64,000 bases of DNA from Candidatus Endomicrobium procryptotermitis (GTDB lineage Bacteria; Elusimicrobiota; Endomicrobiia; Endomicrobiales; Endomicrobiaceae): contig JAITIP010000037.1 in NCBI GenBank assembly GCA_031279415.1, forward strand, positions 1 to 64,000. The letters are read 5' to 3'. Below are positions 24,652 to 33,852 of the stretch, in pieces (positions within the stretch are counted from its first letter, which is position 1; each line of letters opens with the position of its first letter). Made by a program: the position numbers and the translations under genes. Under the pieces are notes generated by a model. That model saw only the letters and a program-made list of their open reading frames with translations. It ran no database searches and was not told the origin of the DNA.

Positions 24652-27438
24652 ATGCCTAAGAAGTACGTTTATTTTTTTGGTGGCGGAAAAGCTGACGGTG
24701 ATGGAAGTATGAGAAATTTGCTTGGAGGAAAAGGCGCAAATCTTGCCGAAATGGCCGGGCATAGAGATCTAAAACTACCCGTTCCCCCCGGATTTACGAT
24801 TACTACAGAAGTATGTACATATTATTATGAAAATAAAAAAAAGTATCCGAAAGAGCTTGAAAAACAGGTTGCTCAGGCTTTAAAAAGCGTCGAAAAAGTT
24901 ATAGGTAAAAAATTTGGCGATATTAAAAATCCTCTTCTTGTTTCCGTGCGTTCCGGCGCCAGAAGTTCGATGCCAGGCATGATGGAAACGGTTCTAAACG
25001 TAGGTCTTACGACAAAAACTATTCCAGCTTTAATAGAAAAGACAAAAAACGAAAGATTTGTTTATGACGCTTATAGAAGGCTGATAATGATGTATTCGGA
25101 TGTTGTCATGGAAAAAGCCGCCGGCATTGAGCCTAAAGATGACGAAGGAATTCGCAAACAGCTTGAAAGAATAATGGAAGAAAAGAAAAAAGAAAAAGGC
25201 ATAACTCTTGACACCGATCTTACTGCGGAAGATTTAAAAGAGCTTGCCGAGAAATTTAAATCCAGAGTAAAAGAAGTTTTGGGTAAAAATTTTCCTGATG
25301 ACCCGTTCGAGCAGGTTTGGGGCGGAATAGGCGCCGTGTTTGCTTCATGGAACGGAAAACGCGCAATAGCTTACAGAAAAATTGAAGGCATACCGGATGA
25401 ATGGGGAACTGCAGTAAATGTTCAGTCGATGGTTTTCGGAAATATGGGAGACACGTCGGCTACGGGAGTGGCTTTTTCAAGAAATCCTGGAAATGGCGAT
25501 CCGAGATTTTACGGCGAATATCTTATCAATGCGCAAGGCGAAGACGTTGTTGCAGGAATCAGGACGCCTGCTCCTATAAATGAAGCTGCAAAAAGCGAAC
25601 ATAACAAAGATGAAAAAACTCTTGAAGAAGTTATGCCTAAAATATACAAAGAATTATTTGCCATACAGAAAAGGCTTGAGAAGCATTACAAGGACATGCA
25701 GGATATAGAATTTACTATTGAAGACGGCAAACTTTGGATGCTTCAGTGTCGCAACGGAAAGAGGAACGGTCCTGCTGCGGTTAGAATGGCATTGGATATG
25801 GTAAAAGAAAAACTCATAACCAAAGAAGAAGCTGTTTTGAGAGTAAGTCCTGCGCAGCTTGATGAGCTTCTGCATCCTATCATAGATGCTCATGCGGAAA
25901 AATCTGCGGTCATTTTGGCAAAAGGTCTTCCTGCAGGTCCAGGAGGAGCTGTAGGCTCAATAGTTTTTTCATCTGAAGAAGCAATAGCTGCAGCAGAAGT
26001 CGGAAAGAAGGTTATTCTCATCAGAGAAGAAACCAATCCTGAAGACGTTGAAGGTATGAGAGCCGCTCAGGCTATTCTTACTGCCCGCGGAGGTATGACT
26101 TCGCATGCTGCTCTTGTAGCGCGCGGCTGGGGAAAATGCTGCATAGTCGGCTGTTCATCGATAGCCGTTGATTTAAATTCAAAAAGCATGACTATAGGCG
26201 GCAAGACTTTCAAAGAAAATGACTGGATTACTTTAAACGGCACCAAAGGAATAGTTTATGAAGGAAAACTCGACATGGTTGACGCCACTGAAAACGCTCT
26301 TCTTTTTGATTTCCTGAAAGTATGCGATGCCGTAAAAGTGTTAAAAGTCCGCACGAATGCGGAAACTCCCGCTGACGCAAAAAAAGCAAAATCTTTTGGC
26401 GCAGAAGGCATAGGATTGTTCAGAACTGAACATATGTTTTATGGAGAAAATTCTGAAAAACCACTTTTTGCTTTAAGAAAAATGATATTATCTTCGACTA
26501 CCGAAGAGAGAGTGAAAGCGTTAAATGAAATTTTCCCATTCTTTAAAGATTCTATAAAAGGAACTCTTGAAGAGATGGATGGATATCCGGTAACGATAAG
26601 ACTTCTTGATCCGCCGCTTCACGAGTTTATCCCTCAGGAAAAAGATAAGCAGCAAATAATTGCCGACAGCATAGGCATTACCCTTGATGAATTCAAAAAA
26701 AGGGCGGAAAAACTGCACGAGACAAATCCTATGATGGGACATAGAGGAGTGAGGCTTGGCATAACGTATCCCGAAATAACTGAAATGCAGATTCGTGCTA
26801 TTTTCGAAGTGAGTGCGGAACTTATAAAAAACGGCAAAAAAGTACAGCCTGAAATTATGATACCAGTAACTTGTTCCATAAACGAACTTAAAAATCAGAA
26901 AGCTATAATTGAGAAAGTTTATAAAGAAGTTTTAGGAAAAACTGGAGTTAAAAAAATTCAATATTCCGTAGGAACAATGATAGAAATACCGAGAGCCGCT
27001 CTGCTTGCCGATCAAATGGCCGAAACTGCCGAGTTTTTCTCTTTCGGAACGAATGATTTGACGCAGATGAGTTTTGGTTTTTCAAGAGATGATATAGGCG
27101 CTTTCATGGGAGATTATCTTAATAAGAAAGTGCTGACTGACGATCCTTTTCAGACGGTAGACATTGAAGGCGTCGGACAACTAATATCTTACGCAACCGA
27201 ACTCGGAAGAGACGTTCGTCCGGGAATAAAGCTGGGAATATGCGGGGAACACGGCGGCGATCCTAAATCCATAGAATTTTGCCATAACATAGGACTTACC
27301 TATGTGTCATGTTCACCTTTTAGAGTGCCGATTGCAAGGTTGGCAGCGGCACAGGCTGTGGTAAAACAGAAGAAATCCGAATGCGATAGCGATAGTACCC
27401 GCAGAAAATCTAAAGCCAAACCCAAAAAGAAAAAATAA
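24652..27438 (+). CDS. ppdK: pyruvate, phosphate dikinase
   Basis: The enzyme interconverts pyruvate, ATP and phosphate with PEP, AMP and PPi; in anaerobes it commonly runs glycolytically and saves energy as PPi. The 928-residue protein has the N-terminal ATP-grasp domain (Gly-Gly-Lys-Gly-Ala-Asn near 25-30, Ser-Val-Arg-Ser-Gly-Ala near 98-103), the central swivelling domain with phospho-accepting His485 in Gly-Gly-Met-Thr-Ser-His, and the C-terminal PEP/pyruvate barrel with Gly-Ile-Cys-Gly-Glu-His-Gly-Gly. ATG 24652 is chosen because AAAGGAG lies before it, inside the longer alternative from 24634. The Lys-rich tail of ~18 residues is an extra. It is monocistronic between a promoter and a terminator. 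Confidence 0.95.
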   Translation: MPKKYVYFFGGGKADGDGSMRNLLGGKGANLAEMAGHRDLKLPVPPGFTITTEVCTYYYENKKKYPKELEKQVAQALKSVEKVIGKKFGDIKNPLLVSVRSGARSSMPGMMETVLNVGLTTKTIPALIEKTKNERFVYDAYRRLIMMYSDVVMEKAAGIEPKDDEGIRKQLERIMEEKKKEKGITLDTDLTAEDLKELAEKFKSRVKEVLGKNFPDDPFEQVWGGIGAVFASWNGKRAIAYRKIEGIPDEWGTAVNVQSMVFGNMGDTSATGVAFSRNPGNGDPRFYGEYLINAQGEDVVAGIRTPAPINEAAKSEHNKDEKTLEEVMPKIYKELFAIQKRLEKHYKDMQDIEFTIEDGKLWMLQCRNGKRNGPAAVRMALDMVKEKLITKEEAVLRVSPAQLDELLHPIIDAHAEKSAVILAKGLPAGPGGAVGSIVFSSEEAIAAAEVGKKVILIREETNPEDVEGMRAAQAILTARGGMTSHAALVARGWGKCCIVGCSSIAVDLNSKSMTIGGKTFKENDWITLNGTKGIVYEGKLDMVDATENALLFDFLKVCDAVKVLKVRTNAETPADAKKAKSFGAEGIGLFRTEHMFYGENSEKPLFALRKMILSSTTEERVKALNEIFPFFKDSIKGTLEEMDGYPVTIRLLDPPLHEFIPQEKDKQQIIADSIGITLDEFKKRAEKLHETNPMMGHRGVRLGITYPEITEMQIRAIFEVSAELIKNGKKVQPEIMIPVTCSINELKNQKAIIEKVYKEVLGKTGVKKIQYSVGTMIEIPRAALLADQMAETAEFFSFGTNDLTQMSFGFSRDDIGAFMGDYLNKKVLTDDPFQTVDIEGVGQLISYATELGRDVRPGIKLGICGEHGGDPKSIEFCHNIGLTYVSCSPFRVPIARLAAAQAVVKQKKSECDSDSTRRKSKAKPKKKK

Positions 27439-27452
27439 GTTTTATGATAGTT

Positions 27453-27490
27453 AATTCCGGCCGGTATAAAAATATATCGGCCGGAATTTT
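27453..27490 (+). terminator. rho-independent terminator after ppdK
   Basis: A perfect 11-pair stem (27453-27463 with 27478-27488, arm sequence AATTCCGGCCG) encloses a 14-base AT loop. The 3' arm runs into a short T stretch (TTTT at 27487-27490), so termination is probable although the T-run is modest. Confidence 0.75.
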
Positions 27491-27597
27491 GCATTTGCGT
27501 AATATATTGCCGTTATCCTTCTTAGTTCCAAGTCCCTAGCATCTCAAATTATAAAGGACAAAGCATTTAAACTTCCGAAATAAAACGGGAAATATAG

Positions 27598-27603
27598 TAT
27601 AAT
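27598..27603 (+). promoter_or_regulatory. -10 box directly before the OmpA-type gene
   Basis: A perfect TATAAT lies nine bases before ATG 27613. The -35 region is poor. A start site six to seven bases downstream would leave a leader of only about three bases with no Shine-Dalgarno, suggesting a leaderless mRNA. Confidence 0.55.
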
Positions 27604-27612
27604 AATAGTATT

Positions 27613-29016
27613 ATGAAAAAATCTTTTTCATTATTATTGCTATTATTTTGTGCGACAGCCGTTTGCGGACAGACTGTGCGGGAAAAAACTTCTCTGACAG
27701 TTTCTGTTGAAAACACGTTATTTTCTGCCGTTGCTGAAAATAATGGCGGAGCAGTATTTAAAGCCGAAGTCAGAAATGCAAAAAAAATAAAATTATGGTT
27801 TCTGACAATAAGAAATAGTGAAGATAATAAAAAAGTAAGAGAATTTATCATAAAAAAAGCTCCGCTTCCGGAAACAGTTTTATGGGATGGATTAACTTCC
27901 GATGGAATGATTGCTCCCGATGGGCAATATTCGTATAAGTTTTTTGTTCTTGCCGATAAAGGCAGCGCGGTAGTCGAAAAATCAAAAGTTATCACCATAG
28001 ATTCAACTCCTCCTTTTGTTTCTTTAAAATGTGATCGTGACGTATGCTTTATAAATCAGGAAGATGGCAAATTTAACAGAGACTTGGTCATTTATTTAAG
28101 TGCCGGCGACGAAAACGGCATAGATTTTTCCAAGAGTTATTTGGAAGTTTTAAGTTATAATGATAAAAGAGTGAAAGAGTTTCCTTTCAACGGTAAAATT
28201 CCGGAATTTGTTATCTGGAACGGAATAGATGAAGTTTATAATATGCCTCTTCCGGTTGGTAATTATACGGTAAATTTTGTTGTCGCCGATCAAGCAGGAA
28301 ATGTTTCCCGTATTTCGAGCGAAATATCAATAGCGACTATGCCCAAGGATCCAGAACCGGAACTTCAAAAAGAAGTGGAAGTTAAAAAAGAGGAAAGAGG
28401 CCTTGTCATCAATCTTTCAAGCAAAGTTTTGTTTGACGTTTCAAAAAGCGAACTTAAGCCAGAAGCCGAAGACTCGCTGAATGAAGTTTCGGAAATTTTA
28501 AAAGTTTACTTAAAAAATAAAGTATTGATTGAAGGACATACCGACTCAAGCGGAAATAAAGAAAAAAATATGCAGCTTTCAGTTGAAAGAGCTCAATCCG
28601 TTTATGATTTTTTTGTTAAAGGAGGCATTGACGAAGAAAGAATGACGGTTTTAGGTTTTGGTCCAGACAAACCCGTTGCTTCAAACCATACGGAAAAAGG
28701 AAAAGAACAAAATCGCCGCGTTGAAATTATAATTTTAAAAACTCAAGAGCCTCAGCCTGAAACTGAGAAAAGTGAAGAAGCGCAAAAATCAGAAGAGCAT
28801 TCGAATACTATTGAAAATGAAGATGTACCTGAATCACAGAAACAAGAGACTGAAAATTCGTCAAAGGAAGAAGTGCCAGAACCGCCAGAAATTGAAAATC
28901 TTCAAAAAGAATTTTATGAAGGATATGAACAAGAAAATATTTCTTCAGAAGTGTCCAAAACTGCCGAAAATGAAAGTTCAAATTCGGAAGATGGATCCAT
29001 TATGGACGGTGAATGA
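27613..29016 (+). CDS. OmpA-family envelope protein with Ig-like repeats and an acidic tail
   Basis: The 467-residue protein has a signal peptide (about 1-19), two beta-sandwich segments like FlgD/Ig-type repeats (about 35-125 and 130-240, each with a Trp-(Asp/Asn)-Gly pattern), an OmpA-type peptidoglycan-binding domain (about 262-378, with Gly-His-Thr-Asp-Ser-Ser-Gly and Asn-Arg-Arg-Val-Glu near the end) and a Glu-rich C-terminal tail of about 90 residues. OmpA domains tether the outer membrane to peptidoglycan. The tail is unusual. It overlaps the next gene by four bases and appears to have a leaderless start. Confidence 0.85.
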   Translation: MKKSFSLLLLLFCATAVCGQTVREKTSLTVSVENTLFSAVAENNGGAVFKAEVRNAKKIKLWFLTIRNSEDNKKVREFIIKKAPLPETVLWDGLTSDGMIAPDGQYSYKFFVLADKGSAVVEKSKVITIDSTPPFVSLKCDRDVCFINQEDGKFNRDLVIYLSAGDENGIDFSKSYLEVLSYNDKRVKEFPFNGKIPEFVIWNGIDEVYNMPLPVGNYTVNFVVADQAGNVSRISSEISIATMPKDPEPELQKEVEVKKEERGLVINLSSKVLFDVSKSELKPEAEDSLNEVSEILKVYLKNKVLIEGHTDSSGNKEKNMQLSVERAQSVYDFFVKGGIDEERMTVLGFGPDKPVASNHTEKGKEQNRRVEIIILKTQEPQPETEKSEEAQKSEEHSNTIENEDVPESQKQETENSSKEEVPEPPEIENLQKEFYEGYEQENISSEVSKTAENESSNSEDGSIMDGE

Positions 29017-29873
29017 AAAATATTTTAATAATCTTTTTACTGGTAATCTTCTTTTTCACTTTAATTTTTGCCGTGTACATAACGGGTTTTAAGATTTACT
29101 TCAACAGCGGCCGTCTTATAAAACAATCAAAGCATATTGTCAGAATGATTTTCCAGAGAGACAGTATTATTTCAAAGATAAAAATTTCTCCCTTCGGGAA
29201 GATTTCCGTAGAATCTTTTTCTATGGCACAGCGCGGAGGTTTTGATAAAGGCACTTTATTATCCATAAAATCCGTGTCTGCTCATGTTGATATACAAAGA
29301 CTTTTTCGAAGGGAATTTTTGATAAAAGATATTCATGCACGCAGAATAAATATTGATCTGGATTATTCTTCAGGGAATTTTAATTATTATTTTTTTTCGA
29401 ATGTTAAATATATTTTTATGAATAAATTTTCCGGATATGGCATGATAAAATCTGTTAAGGCGCATTCCATATTATTGGATGATGCAGAGGTTGCTCTGAA
29501 GCTCAAATCCGGCATGGTGAAATTTAAAAATATAGTTTTATTTTCAGAAGTTTTTAATCATGGAAATACTTTTGAAGGAACGGGAACTTTTGATTTTGAA
29601 TTTAATGTTTTGTCTTCAAGCGCATCGTTTAGATTCAGTTATAATAAAGAGGAGCAAATCATTTATATAAGCGATTTTATAAGCCCGTCGCTTTCTTTTT
29701 CTGCTGAAGGTAAAATAAAATTTAAAGACGGCAAAGCGGATTTGGAATATACGGTTAAAATAAACAAAGAAAAATTTCCAACAATCCTGTCATTAATTCC
29801 CGGAATTCAATATTCCGCGGTCGCAAATGCACCGTCGGACGGAGCGGAAGAAATTATTATTTCTTATCACTAG
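29013..29873 (+). CDS. AsmA-like membrane-anchored protein
   Basis: The 286-residue protein has a single N-terminal transmembrane helix (about 3-25) and a beta-rich periplasmic body. The segment from about 45 to 110, with Ile-Ser-Pro-Phe-Gly, a Leu-Ser-Ile-Lys-Ser-Val strand and Phe-Leu-Ile-Lys-Asp-Ile, follows the pattern of the AsmA/DUF748 N-terminal region, where the strands line a lipid-transfer groove. It overlaps the OmpA-type gene (ATGA) and is followed by an FAD oxidoreductase. An envelope or lipid-transfer role is inferred; AsmA identity is moderate. Confidence 0.65.
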   Translation: MKNILIIFLLVIFFFTLIFAVYITGFKIYFNSGRLIKQSKHIVRMIFQRDSIISKIKISPFGKISVESFSMAQRGGFDKGTLLSIKSVSAHVDIQRLFRREFLIKDIHARRINIDLDYSSGNFNYYFFSNVKYIFMNKFSGYGMIKSVKAHSILLDDAEVALKLKSGMVKFKNIVLFSEVFNHGNTFEGTGTFDFEFNVLSSSASFRFSYNKEEQIIYISDFISPSLSFSAEGKIKFKDGKADLEYTVKINKEKFPTILSLIPGIQYSAVANAPSDGAEEIIISYH

Positions 29874-29883
29874 GAGTGAACTG

Positions 29884-31452
29884 ATGGCAAAACAGGTCAT
29901 TATTGTAGGCGCTGGTCCTGCGGGACTTACTGCGGCTTATGAATTACTGGTTAAAAGCGATAATATTCCCATAATAATAGAAGCCTCGGGAGATATTGGC
30001 GGCATATCTAAAACTATCGATTATAAAAATAATTTCATGGATATAGGTCCGCACAGATTCTTTTCTAAATCTGACAGGGTGATAAACTTTTGGTTGAATA
30101 TTCTTCCTTTGCAGACAAAACCTTCCAAAGACGATATTCTTTTAAACAGAAAAATTTCTTTTCCTGCAAACACACCAGAACGCGACCCTCAGACGCAGGA
30201 TGACGTAATGCTTATAAGAAACAGGTTGACCAGAATATTTTTTTTAAGAAAATTTTTTGATTATCCGATAAGTTTGAGTTTTAACACGATGAAAAATCTC
30301 GGAGCTGTTCGCCTTTTGAAAGCGGGGTTCAGTTATCTTTATTCTCTGTTTATAAAAAAGGAAGAAAATTCCCTTGAAGATTTTATGATAAACAGGTTTG
30401 GCAAAGAATTGTACCTGACATTTTTTAAAGATTATACGGAAAAAGTCTGGGGTGTGCATCCTATAAAAATACCGGCTGACTGGGGCAGGCAAAGAATAAA
30501 AGGTTTGTCCGTAAAGAAAGTTCTTGCCGAGGCTATAAAAAAGATTTTTTTAGGTGGTACAGGAGAAATTTCGGATAAAAACACTGAGACAAGCCTTATT
30601 AAAAGGTTTTACTACCCTAAATATGGCTCCGGACATTTCTGGGAGTCTTTGGCAAAAAAAATAACGGATAAAGGTGGAAAGATAATTTTTAATCAATCTG
30701 TATTTGCTTTTGAGACTAGAGACAATAAAGTCATAAAAATTTCTGCAAAAGACAAAGACGGCAAAATTCATGAATATGAAGGTGATTATTATATGTCCTC
30801 CATGCCTGTAAAAGATTTGATAGCGGCTTTTGACAAAAAAGACGAAATAACAGCGCACGTAGCTGAATCTTTGAAATATAGGGATTTTATGACCGTGGGT
30901 CTTTTGTTGAAAAAACTTGAAATTACAAACAATACTTCAATTCCCTCATATAAAAATATTATACCCGACGTGTGGATTTACGTTCAGGAACGCGATGTAA
31001 AAATAGGACGTTTCCAGATAATCAACAACTGGAGTCCTTATATGCTGGACGATTATGAAAATACCATATATATAGGTCTTGAATATTTTTGCAATGAAGG
31101 TGACGAACTTTGGAGTATGGGCGAAAAAGATTTTATAGATTTTACAATATATGAACTTGAAAAAATCAACATAATAAAAAAAGAAAATGTGCTTGGTACC
31201 CACGCGGTAAAAGTTCCTAAAGCCTATCCCGCCTATTTCGGTGCATATGAAGAGTTTAATGTTATAAGGAAATTTACGGACGGGTACGAAAATTTGTTTT
31301 TAATGGGAAGAAACGGCATGCACAGATATAATAATATGGATCATTCCATGCTTACGGCTATGGAAGCTGCCGAAAATATAATAAAAGGCGTTAAAACTAA
31401 AGACAATATTTGGAAAGTAAATGCCGAAAGCGATTATCATGAAGAAAAATGA
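29884..31452 (+). CDS. FAD-dependent oxidoreductase (amine oxidase / UDP-galactopyranose mutase-like)
   Basis: The 522-residue protein opens with an FAD-binding Rossmann motif Gly-Ala-Gly-Pro-Ala-Gly (residues 9-14) and the second block Gly-Gly-Ile-Ser-Lys, followed by Asp-Ile-Gly-Pro-His-Arg-Phe-Phe. A Trp-Gly...Ile-Pro-Ala-Asp-Trp block (about 188-200) and a late [12 protein letters not shown] block match bacterial oxidoreductases found with polysaccharide genes and the protoporphyrinogen oxidase/UGM superfamily. ATG 29884 has AGGAG seven to eight bases upstream; a longer start at 29827 would lie inside the AsmA-like gene. The substrate is unknown, but the adjacent glycosyltransferase suggests sugar chemistry. 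Confidence 0.82.
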   Translation: MAKQVIIVGAGPAGLTAAYELLVKSDNIPIIIEASGDIGGISKTIDYKNNFMDIGPHRFFSKSDRVINFWLNILPLQTKPSKDDILLNRKISFPANTPERDPQTQDDVMLIRNRLTRIFFLRKFFDYPISLSFNTMKNLGAVRLLKAGFSYLYSLFIKKEENSLEDFMINRFGKELYLTFFKDYTEKVWGVHPIKIPADWGRQRIKGLSVKKVLAEAIKKIFLGGTGEISDKNTETSLIKRFYYPKYGSGHFWESLAKKITDKGGKIIFNQSVFAFETRDNKVIKISAKDKDGKIHEYEGDYYMSSMPVKDLIAAFDKKDEITAHVAESLKYRDFMTVGLLLKKLEITNNTSIPSYKNIIPDVWIYVQERDVKIGRFQIINNWSPYMLDDYENTIYIGLEYFCNEGDELWSMGEKDFIDFTIYELEKINIIKKENVLGTHAVKVPKAYPAYFGAYEEFNVIRKFTDGYENLFLMGRNGMHRYNNMDHSMLTAMEAAENIIKGVKTKDNIWKVNAESDYHEEK

Positions 31453-33091
31453 TACGGCCGAAAAAACAGAAATTAATGTAGCAGGTACAATTTTTCAAAA
31501 CAAAATAGTAAAAATTTGTATGGCTGTTTTTATTATTGTCGCTGTTATATTTTTATGTTATGGAAAAATTATTAACTTCGGACTTACCGAACTTGACGAT
31601 CATAATTTTATTTTTTTATGCGCTCCATCTTATGATCAGAATTACGCTTTAATAAAAGCATTCAAAGCAAATGTGATGTTTGATAAATATCCGTCGCTTT
31701 ATTATAGGCCTATAGTTACATGCGCTTTCATAATACAAAATAAAATTGCAGGTCCTTCTGTAAAATTTGCGCATTTTTCAAGTGTGTTTCTGCATATTTT
31801 TGCTTCAGTTTTGATATTTTTCTTCTTAAAAAAATATCTTTTTAGCACGGAAATATCTTTTGCTGCGGCTTTGCTCTTTGCCGTTCATCCTTCGGCTATG
31901 TATTCGGCCGTCTGGGCAACGGCCATACAAGAGTCGATTCTTTTAATATCTTTTATAATTTCGCTGGCTTGTTTCAGCGAATACATAAAGGGCGTGAAAT
32001 ACAGGCAGATTTTTTTTGCGTTACACATAATCTTTATGCTTATTTGTTTTTTTGATAAAGAGTCGGCTGTTTCATTTCCTTTTATTTTTCTTTTATATTA
32101 TTTTCTTTTTAAAGAAAATAATCAAAAGCTGCAAAAGCATGTTTATGTTATATGGATTGCGTCGATGTTTTTCTTTTTGTATATGCGCCGTCTTGCCGGT
32201 AATTCCGGAGGCATCGGACTGCCGCATATTACCGCAGACAACATTGCAATGTTGTTTGATTATTATTACTCCTTAGTTTTTTTGAGAACTCCGTTTGGAG
32301 CAGTTGTAAGTACTAAAATATTTGTTTTTGGAGGCATAGCAATACTTATTTGTGCGGTATTTGCTTTTTTAGACGGCAAAAAATTTAAAATAAAAAAGAT
32401 AAATCTTTTTTATTTCCTGCTTCCGTTGCTTATAGTCGGGCCTAGCATAATTGCCGGGAACAGATTGTGGTCGCAGGGAAACAGAATTTATCCGATGTGT
32501 TTTGCCGTAATTATAATATTTTTCTTTTTCCTAAAACCGTATATTGAAAATAAAAAGACAAAAATTTATGTAATTATTTTTCTTGCTGTGTTTATGATAG
32601 CATGCGCGTCAATTTCTTACAAAAGATCTGAAGTTTTTAGAAATGGAACTAATTTTTGGTCAGAAATATTAAAAGAGGCTCCATATAACATAACAGCGAT
32701 GAAATTTCATGCTCTAAGTTTGAGAAAAGAAGGAAGATTGCAGGAATCGCTACAGGAGTTTCATTATTTGTCTAACACAACGAATTATTTATATGATGAA
32801 GTAAATTATCATTTTGCAGAAACCTTACTATTAGCCGAAGCTTTTGGTGATGCCGCAAAAGTGTTTGAGCGTATAATTGAAAATAAACAGATGCTTATTG
32901 CGCAGGTATATGCCGGAGCTGTAATCGCTAATTATTTTTTGAATGAAAAGGATAAAGCCGACATTTATTTCAATAAACTCACCGAGATGTTGAATGCAGA
33001 TTTCGATAATACAAATAAATATTGCAATTCGTATTTTCAATACATACATACGCTCAAAAGAGAAATGGAACAACATGATGTGCAGCACTGA
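31421..33091 (+). CDS. TMTC-like membrane glycosyltransferase with C-terminal TPRs
   Basis: The 556-residue protein has about ten hydrophobic helices (roughly 30-440) and a soluble C-terminal part with TPR-like repeats (about 445-550). An Asp-Asp-His motif follows the first helix (near 58-60), the position of the catalytic acidic pair in GT-C enzymes, and a Phe-Asp-Lys-Glu-Ser block near 208 resembles the Lys-Glu loop of the TMTC/DUF1736 family. These enzymes transfer sugars from lipid carriers on the periplasmic side. The start is uncertain: ATG 31421 has GGAAAG but overlaps the upstream gene by 32 bases; ATG 31439 overlaps by 14. Confidence 0.75.
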   Translation: MPKAIIMKKNDTAEKTEINVAGTIFQNKIVKICMAVFIIVAVIFLCYGKIINFGLTELDDHNFIFLCAPSYDQNYALIKAFKANVMFDKYPSLYYRPIVTCAFIIQNKIAGPSVKFAHFSSVFLHIFASVLIFFFLKKYLFSTEISFAAALLFAVHPSAMYSAVWATAIQESILLISFIISLACFSEYIKGVKYRQIFFALHIIFMLICFFDKESAVSFPFIFLLYYFLFKENNQKLQKHVYVIWIASMFFFLYMRRLAGNSGGIGLPHITADNIAMLFDYYYSLVFLRTPFGAVVSTKIFVFGGIAILICAVFAFLDGKKFKIKKINLFYFLLPLLIVGPSIIAGNRLWSQGNRIYPMCFAVIIIFFFFLKPYIENKKTKIYVIIFLAVFMIACASISYKRSEVFRNGTNFWSEILKEAPYNITAMKFHALSLRKEGRLQESLQEFHYLSNTTNYLYDEVNYHFAETLLLAEAFGDAAKVFERIIENKQMLIAQVYAGAVIANYFLNEKDKADIYFNKLTEMLNADFDNTNKYCNSYFQYIHTLKREMEQHDVQH

Positions 33092-33219
33092 GGATTTGTC
33101 TGCCATATTTATCGTAGCTTGGCTTTGAATAAAAGATTTGATGGGTGAATCGTTAGAATCGTTAGGGCAAGGAATAATGTCTCTATTTTAGGTTAAAGAA
33201 TTCTCTATTTGAAAACAGG

Positions 33220-33299
33220 CGGCTGTTAAAAATTAAAGATCTGTAAAGATTTAAATAATTATAAGCAAATTATTTTTGTTTAACAAATTTTTGCAGCCG
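33220..33299. repeat. 80-bp imperfect inverted repeat
   Basis: CGGCTG at 33220-33225 pairs with CAGCCG at 33294-33299, and pairing continues imperfectly inward through AT-rich arms to about 15 positions each side, around a ~50-base AT-rich centre. It could be a MITE-like remnant or a hairpin. No target duplication or T-run is evident. Just upstream, GAATCGTTA is repeated in tandem near 33147-33165. Confidence 0.35.
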
Positions 33300-33386
33300 T
33301 AAAAGTTATCAGAAAGCTCATTGTAATAATGTAATAAAGTATTCTTCTTGGCAAGTTATGTTAAGCCTTTAACATCTGCATTTAAA

Positions 33387-33608
33387 TTATGGGTTTTCTT
33401 TGCGGCAAGACAAAAAGAGGGATATTTGTATAAAGTTGCAATGCCTTCTTAAACCGAGTTCTTTTTTTTGCTTTTGGGTTATTTGGCTTTTTGTGGCTAT
33501 TTCTGATATTTTGCTTAAAATCAGCCCTTTTGACTTTAATTTATCGGCTTGCTCTAAAATATTGCGTCTTTGTTCTATTTCTTTTGCAATGTTTGTTGCC
33601 ATCCCCAT
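33387..33608 (-). CDS. doubtful small protein, 73 residues
   Basis: This minus-strand frame lies alone in a 760-base gap between the TMTC-like gene and infC. The predicted protein is highly helical and basic (Glu-Ile-Glu-Gln-Arg-Arg... Gln-Lys-Gln-Lys-Lys-Glu-Leu) for about 48 residues and then turns hydrophobic and Cys-containing, as if a frameshift had truncated it. On the minus strand TATAAT lies five bases before its ATG, with no Shine-Dalgarno, like other leaderless-type starts here. It may be a real small gene, a remnant, or chance. I recognise no family. Confidence 0.3.
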   Translation of the reverse strand: MGMATNIAKEIEQRRNILEQADKLKSKGLILSKISEIATKSQITQKQKKELGLRRHCNFIQISLFLSCRKENP

Positions 33609-33646
33609 TTTTTATTATATTTAAAAATTTGACCTTAACACAGGAT

Positions 33647-33675
33647 TTGACAAAAAAATATTAGTTATATATAAT
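33647..33675 (+). promoter_or_regulatory. consensus promoter of infC-rpmI-rplT
   Basis: TTGACA (33647-33652) and TATAAT (33670-33675) are both perfect and 17 bases apart. Transcription from about 33682 gives a leader of roughly 170 bases before the infC ribosome binding site. The 33092-33646 part of this gap holds only the inverted repeat and the doubtful small ORF listed separately. Confidence 0.88.
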
Positions 33676-33713
33676 TTTAAAATTGCGGACATAATGTCAT
33701 CAGCACAAAGAAG

Positions 33714-33827
33714 CCGTCCCGGTTCACCTTTACCAGAGGGAAAAGGTTAAAAAATAAGAAAAAAATGGGTATATCCTATTTATCATATTTGCGGGGCGGA
33801 ATCAAATTCTGTCCTGCATTTTTATTT
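33714..33827 (+). promoter_or_regulatory. transcription attenuator in the infC leader
   Basis: A 12-pair stem with a CAA loop (33791-33802 with 33806-33817, four G-T pairs) is followed by ATTTTTATTT, a terminator placed about 30 bases before the infC ribosome binding site. Upstream, CCGTCCCG (33714-33721) can pair over eight positions with CGGGGCGG (33792-33799), the 5' arm of that terminator, so the two structures exclude each other. In Bacillus the infC-rpmI-rplT operon is controlled by L20-dependent attenuation in its leader; the same logic is likely here. A further ACCTTT/AAAGGT hairpin (33726-33747) lies between. Confidence 0.7.
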
Positions 33828-33852
33828 GAATTCGGGTAATACCGAGAGGAGG

